Positions 61,018-64,000 of a DNA stretch of 64,000 bases are shown here, piece by piece. How positions within the stretch are numbered: the stretch's first letter is position 1; each line of letters begins with the position of its first letter. This DNA is from Pseudopelobacter sp964542535. Its GTDB lineage: Bacteria > Desulfobacterota > Desulfuromonadia > Geobacterales > Pseudopelobacteraceae. The stretch covers positions 124,001 to 188,000 of the forward strand of contig CAZIUE010000001.1 in the NCBI GenBank assembly GCA_964542535.1. Direction: 5' to 3'. The notes beneath the pieces are model-generated. The model was not told the origin of the DNA, did not search any database, and saw only the letters and a list, made by a program, of their open reading frames with translations. The position numbers and the translations under genes are program-made.

Positions 61018-61839
61018 ATGGCAGCTGATGGAACGCGTATGACCCCCGCCCCGCACGTCAAGGCGCGGCGGGAAAAGGCGACGGGATACCCGGATCGCTT
61101 CCCCGTGCCTGATCATCTGGTGGAGTGGGAGACGGCTTATCCGGAATACGATCCCCCTTACCATGTCTCTCCCGTGGTGCTGGAGAACGACTGTTCACGC
61201 AATCAGAACGGCTGGGCCGATCCGGAGGAGCCTTCCCCTGCGGAGATGCCAACGGAGAGTTTCTGCGGAGTGCTGTGCCGCGACGCTCGGGGGAGGGCCT
61301 TGAACCCGGCCGGTAGGACCGGGCTGGCGGGACGGGGTCTCCTGGGGAAGTGGGGTCCCAACTACGCCGCCGACCCGATCATCACCCGCGTCAATCGCCG
61401 GGAGGGGCGCCTGGAACTTCTGGCCATCCAGCGCCGGGATAACGGCCAGTGGGCCATTCCCGGTGGCATGGTGGACAAGGGGGAGGCGGTCACCCGCACC
61501 CTGGCGCGGGAGCTGCTGGAGGAGACCGGCGTCATCCTGGACATGGAGGAGGCGACCTGCATCTATCAGGGGTACGTGGACGACCCGAGGAACACCGACC
61601 ACGCCTGGATGGAAACCACGGCCCGACACCTGCACCTTGACCCGGAGACGGCCGGTCGGCTGGAACCACGGGCCGGAAGCGACGCCCGGGCCGTGCGCTG
61701 GCTGGCCCTGACGCCGGAAACCGTGTCCGCCCTCTACGCCAGCCACTCCACACTGGTCGGAAAGGCCCTGGAACGGCTCAACGGGGAAGCTGGGCTGGAC
61801 TCCGACGATCAGCGTTTGGTGCGGGAACTGCTGGGGTAG
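61018..61839 (+). CDS. NUDT9-like ADP-ribose pyrophosphatase (Nudix)
   Basis: A 273-residue Nudix hydrolase. The Nudix box GGMVDKGEAVTRTLARELLEETGV is complete. The N-terminal half has PEYDPPYH and NPAGRTGLAGRGLLGKWGPNYAADPIITR, hallmark of NUDT9/TRPM2-type ADP-ribose hydrolases. The ATG at 61018 follows AGGAGG; the long upstream extension is spurious. It would split ADP-ribose to AMP and ribose-5-phosphate. Confidence 0.9.
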   Translation: MAADGTRMTPAPHVKARREKATGYPDRFPVPDHLVEWETAYPEYDPPYHVSPVVLENDCSRNQNGWADPEEPSPAEMPTESFCGVLCRDARGRALNPAGRTGLAGRGLLGKWGPNYAADPIITRVNRREGRLELLAIQRRDNGQWAIPGGMVDKGEAVTRTLARELLEETGVILDMEEATCIYQGYVDDPRNTDHAWMETTARHLHLDPETAGRLEPRAGSDARAVRWLALTPETVSALYASHSTLVGKALERLNGEAGLDSDDQRLVRELLG

Positions 61840-61872
61840 GAGGAACGCGTCTCGGCCGTGCGGCCGTGCCGG

Positions 61873-63330
61873 TCATCTCCTGACCATGGCTATCCGGGAA
61901 CGGATAACGGCCATCTCCACCACCGGCAGCGGCGGCACGGAGGAGAGGCCGTACTCCCCGGCCAGGTCGATGTCCTCCGGCACCGCGGCCAGCAGCGCCT
62001 CGGCAACGTGCTGGTCCGCGGTGCGGTAGCGCAGCCGTACCTCTACGGTCAGGCTTCTGACCCCTTTCAGGAGGGGAATCCCGTAATGCACCTCGCGGTA
62101 GCCGCGGGGGGGGATGGTCTCGTGGCGGGAGAAGGCGGTGATCACCCAGGGATCATGGGAGAAGTGAAAGTCGCTCCCCATGCCGTCGGAGTTGAAGATG
62201 CGCGTCTCCGGCGGGAGGGAACCGTTCGGCCGGAGGGTGCCGCTGGTCATGACCACCCGGTTGTTCCGGTCCCTGGCAACGACCTCCAGCCACATCTGGC
62301 GCACGTTGCTCAGGGAGGTGGGGAGGTTGTGGCCGGCGCGCAGGTTGCTGACCCTGATTTTCAGCTCCCGCAGCCGCCCTTGATCGTAGACCGGGGTCAG
62401 CTCCAGGCCTGCGGCGCTCTGCAGCCGCTTGACCGCCATGGCGTACTGGGCCATCAGGCGCCGGGCCAGCTCCTTGTCATTGCTCCTGGTGGCTGCCTGG
62501 GCCGAGAGCCAGGCCAGCAGGTAGTTGGTGCCGTTGAAATAGTGGCGGTACTCATTCCGCTCTGGCTTGCGGAAGGCGTCGGCGCTCTTCAGGAAGGTAT
62601 CGCTCTCCACCATGTGGCAGTCCTGACACTGGATGTTGCGCTGGGCGTAGGGGCTCTGCTTCCACTCGTTGTAGGTGGCCTCGATAGGGAAGTGCTTCTG
62701 GTGGTGAAAGACCTGATGGCAGCCGCCGCACAGGTCGGCTTGGTCGTGCAACGGGGAGTGGCGGCAGTCGTGGAATCCGCCGCCGCATTCAGCGTCAGGT
62801 CTCTTGGGGCCCCGCTTCACCAGCCGTGGTTCCCCGCTGCCGTCATGCCCCGGGTTCAGGATCAACGAGCCGTTTCCCGCCTCCCGGGTGGGGGTCTGGG
62901 TGTGGCTGGTGCCGCTCACCGAGTGGCAGACGTCGCAGGAGACCCCGGCACGGGCCAGGGGTGAGAGGCCGGCCAGCCCCGGTTTCTTCAGCTCGCCGGT
63001 CACCATGGCCGCCGCCGAGTGGCACCCCTCGCACTGGCGGGTGATGTCACTCCCCACCGCCTTCACTCCCTTGTTCAACTCCCCCTGGTAGATCGGGTCA
63101 CGCAGGGCCAGGCTGTGCACCGATCCGTTCCACTCCCGGTACTGCCGTTCGTGGCAGCCGCCGCAGGTCTCCGGCTCGGTGAAGGGGGCCGAGCTTTTCT
63201 CCCAGCGCATGAGCGAGGGATAGTAGGGGAACAGTTCCCGATCCACCTGGAACAGCTCCCGGTTTCCGGCCAGGGCCGCGACGACGGTTGCCAAGATGAA
63301 CAGCAGTCCGCACAGGATGATTCGTCCCAT
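61873..63330 (-). CDS. Exported pentaheme c-type cytochrome
   Basis: A 485-residue protein with signal/anchor (about 5-22) and five CXXCH heme sites (CGGCH, CEGCH, CDVCH, CGGCH, CQDCH). The arrangement resembles cytochrome c554-like domains in the first half, followed by a beta-rich C-terminal half. It may take part in periplasmic or extracellular electron transfer, common in Geobacter-type organisms. AAGGAG precedes the ATG at 63330, which removes 27 upstream codons. Confidence 0.9.
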   Translation of the reverse strand: MGRIILCGLLFILATVVAALAGNRELFQVDRELFPYYPSLMRWEKSSAPFTEPETCGGCHERQYREWNGSVHSLALRDPIYQGELNKGVKAVGSDITRQCEGCHSAAAMVTGELKKPGLAGLSPLARAGVSCDVCHSVSGTSHTQTPTREAGNGSLILNPGHDGSGEPRLVKRGPKRPDAECGGGFHDCRHSPLHDQADLCGGCHQVFHHQKHFPIEATYNEWKQSPYAQRNIQCQDCHMVESDTFLKSADAFRKPERNEYRHYFNGTNYLLAWLSAQAATRSNDKELARRLMAQYAMAVKRLQSAAGLELTPVYDQGRLRELKIRVSNLRAGHNLPTSLSNVRQMWLEVVARDRNNRVVMTSGTLRPNGSLPPETRIFNSDGMGSDFHFSHDPWVITAFSRHETIPPRGYREVHYGIPLLKGVRSLTVEVRLRYRTADQHVAEALLAAVPEDIDLAGEYGLSSVPPLPVVEMAVIRSRIAMVRR

Positions 63331-63434
63331 GGAAGACTCCTTTCGGGCCCGGAGACACTCCGGTGCCGTGGGGGATATATCCGTAGATTCCGGGGTCCTT
63401 TGGTGCATCAAGCGTTTATTCGACGTACGGACCG

Positions 63435-64000
63435 TCAGTGGTCATGGCCGTTGTGGTTATGTACGTGGCAGTCGTCGTGGCGTTCGCTGTGGCGCAGGTG
63501 CTTGATCAGCGGTCCTCCGTTGCAGGTGGAACACTCCAGCTGGATGGTGGTGTGGGTTATGTGGAAATCCTCCCGCAGCGCATGCTCGATGGCGTGCACC
63601 AGCCTGGCACGGTTTTCTTCTAACCGCTCCGTAAGCTCCACGTGAACCGACAGGGCGATGATGTGAGAGCAGACCGTCCAGATGTTCAGGTGGTGGATGT
63701 CTCTGACCCCCTCGATGGCGCGGATGCGGTCGGCAACCCGCTCCACCGACAGTCCCCGCGGTACCCCCTCCATCAGGATATGCAGCGCGTCCCGCAGAAC
63801 CCGGCCGGCGCCCCAGAGAATCAGCAGGCCGATGGCGATGGAGATGATCGGGTCGGCCGCATACCAGCCGGTGAGGTGCATCACGAGCGCGCCGGCGATG
63901 ACTCCCACCGATGCGGCCGCGTCCCCCAGCACGTGCAGGAATGCGCTGCGCACGTTCAGGTCGTCGTGGGCGTGGCCGTGCAGCCCCCGGGCCGCCAGCA
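63435..64000 (-). CDS. Cation diffusion facilitator (CzcD/ZitB-like), partial
   Basis: The frame is open to the right edge, so the N-terminal membrane helices are missing. Visible are the His-rich loop (GLHGHAHDDLN), helices with LHVLGDAAASVGVI and the conserved HXXXD zinc site, the cytosolic C-terminal domain and a His-rich tail (HVHNHNGHDH). CDF proteins export Zn, Cd or Co. The stop is at 63435-63437. Confidence 0.92.
   Translation of the reverse strand, partial: LAARGLHGHAHDDLNVRSAFLHVLGDAAASVGVIAGALVMHLTGWYAADPIISIAIGLLILWGAGRVLRDALHILMEGVPRGLSVERVADRIRAIEGVRDIHHLNIWTVCSHIIALSVHVELTERLEENRARLVHAIEHALREDFHITHTTIQLECSTCNGGPLIKHLRHSERHDDCHVHNHNGHDH

Noticed and set aside
1..64000. tRNA, rRNA, CRISPR, insertion sequence or phage genes
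   Set aside because: No cloverleaf, spaced direct-repeat array, transposase, integrase or phage motif was recognised by reading; a tRNA or covariance scan was not possible here.

Overview
The window is GC-rich, gene-dense DNA from a bacterial chromosome. It most resembles a Geobacter/Pelobacter-type member of the Desulfuromonadales. That placement is an inference from gene content: a multiheme c-type cytochrome, two Feo iron-uptake loci with Fur and DtxR-FeoA regulators, squalene-hopene cyclase, an archaeal-type phosphoglycerate mutase, an AmrS radical SAM enzyme, ACR3 arsenite export and several rarely named metal-linked families. I see no rRNA, tRNA, CRISPR array, insertion sequence or phage gene. 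Both edges cut genes: a CorC/HlyC-type CBS protein on the left and a cation diffusion facilitator on the right.

Layout. 1-4.3 kb: CBS-domain membrane protein and an AsmA-like envelope protein. 4.4-13.9 kb: TetR regulator, squalene-hopene cyclase and a tripartite RND efflux system. 14.0-17.9 kb: a 53-residue basic protein and a Fur-feoB-zinc ribbon-DtxR/FeoA cluster behind a Fur-box-like promoter. 18-21.4 kb: phosphoglycerate mutase, then a ferredoxin-nitroreductase and an Old Yellow Enzyme homologue behind a NemR-like operator. 21.5-30 kb: AmrS, a lipoprotein, and mostly minus-strand membrane genes (two TerC, one UPF0016, AI-2E, KefC, Tim44-like). 30.3-31.0 kb: a ribbon-helix-helix gene and, upstream on the minus strand, a manganese (yybP-ykoY) riboswitch with its terminator. 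31.4-37.8 kb: a second, larger iron operon (DUF3793, DUF2325, outer-membrane protein, two FeoA, FeoB, Cys-rich FeoB partner, FeoA-GGDEF fusion, HD-GYP). 37.9-41.7 kb: ZIP transporter, CadR-like MerR regulator and a Cd/Zn/Pb ATPase. 41.8-44.8 kb: DUF190, CrcB, a second DUF190-like protein and a CLC antiporter, probably a fluoride-resistance group. 44.9-47.2 kb: a radical SAM/SPASM enzyme next to two paralogous ten-cysteine proteins. 47.3-51.7 kb: an arsenic region with two transcription units, each behind the same ArsR-type operator promoter. 51.8-53.6 kb: MarR regulator and MFS exporter. 53.6-58.1 kb: a looser, more AT-rich stretch with an ATP synthase fossil, an orphan secreted protein, a methyltransferase, DUF2284 and a ferritin-like protein. 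58.1-64 kb: thioredoxin-like protein, ArsR, methyltransferase, XdhC, NUDT9-like hydrolase, pentaheme cytochrome and CDF transporter.

The dominant theme is metal and metalloid homeostasis: iron, manganese, zinc/cadmium/lead, arsenic and probably fluoride, with a regulatory site visible for most of them. The most unusual arrangement is the second feo operon. It ends in a FeoA domain fused to an apparently intact diguanylate cyclase, followed directly by an HD-GYP phosphodiesterase, which suggests a local c-di-GMP circuit coupled to ferrous iron uptake.
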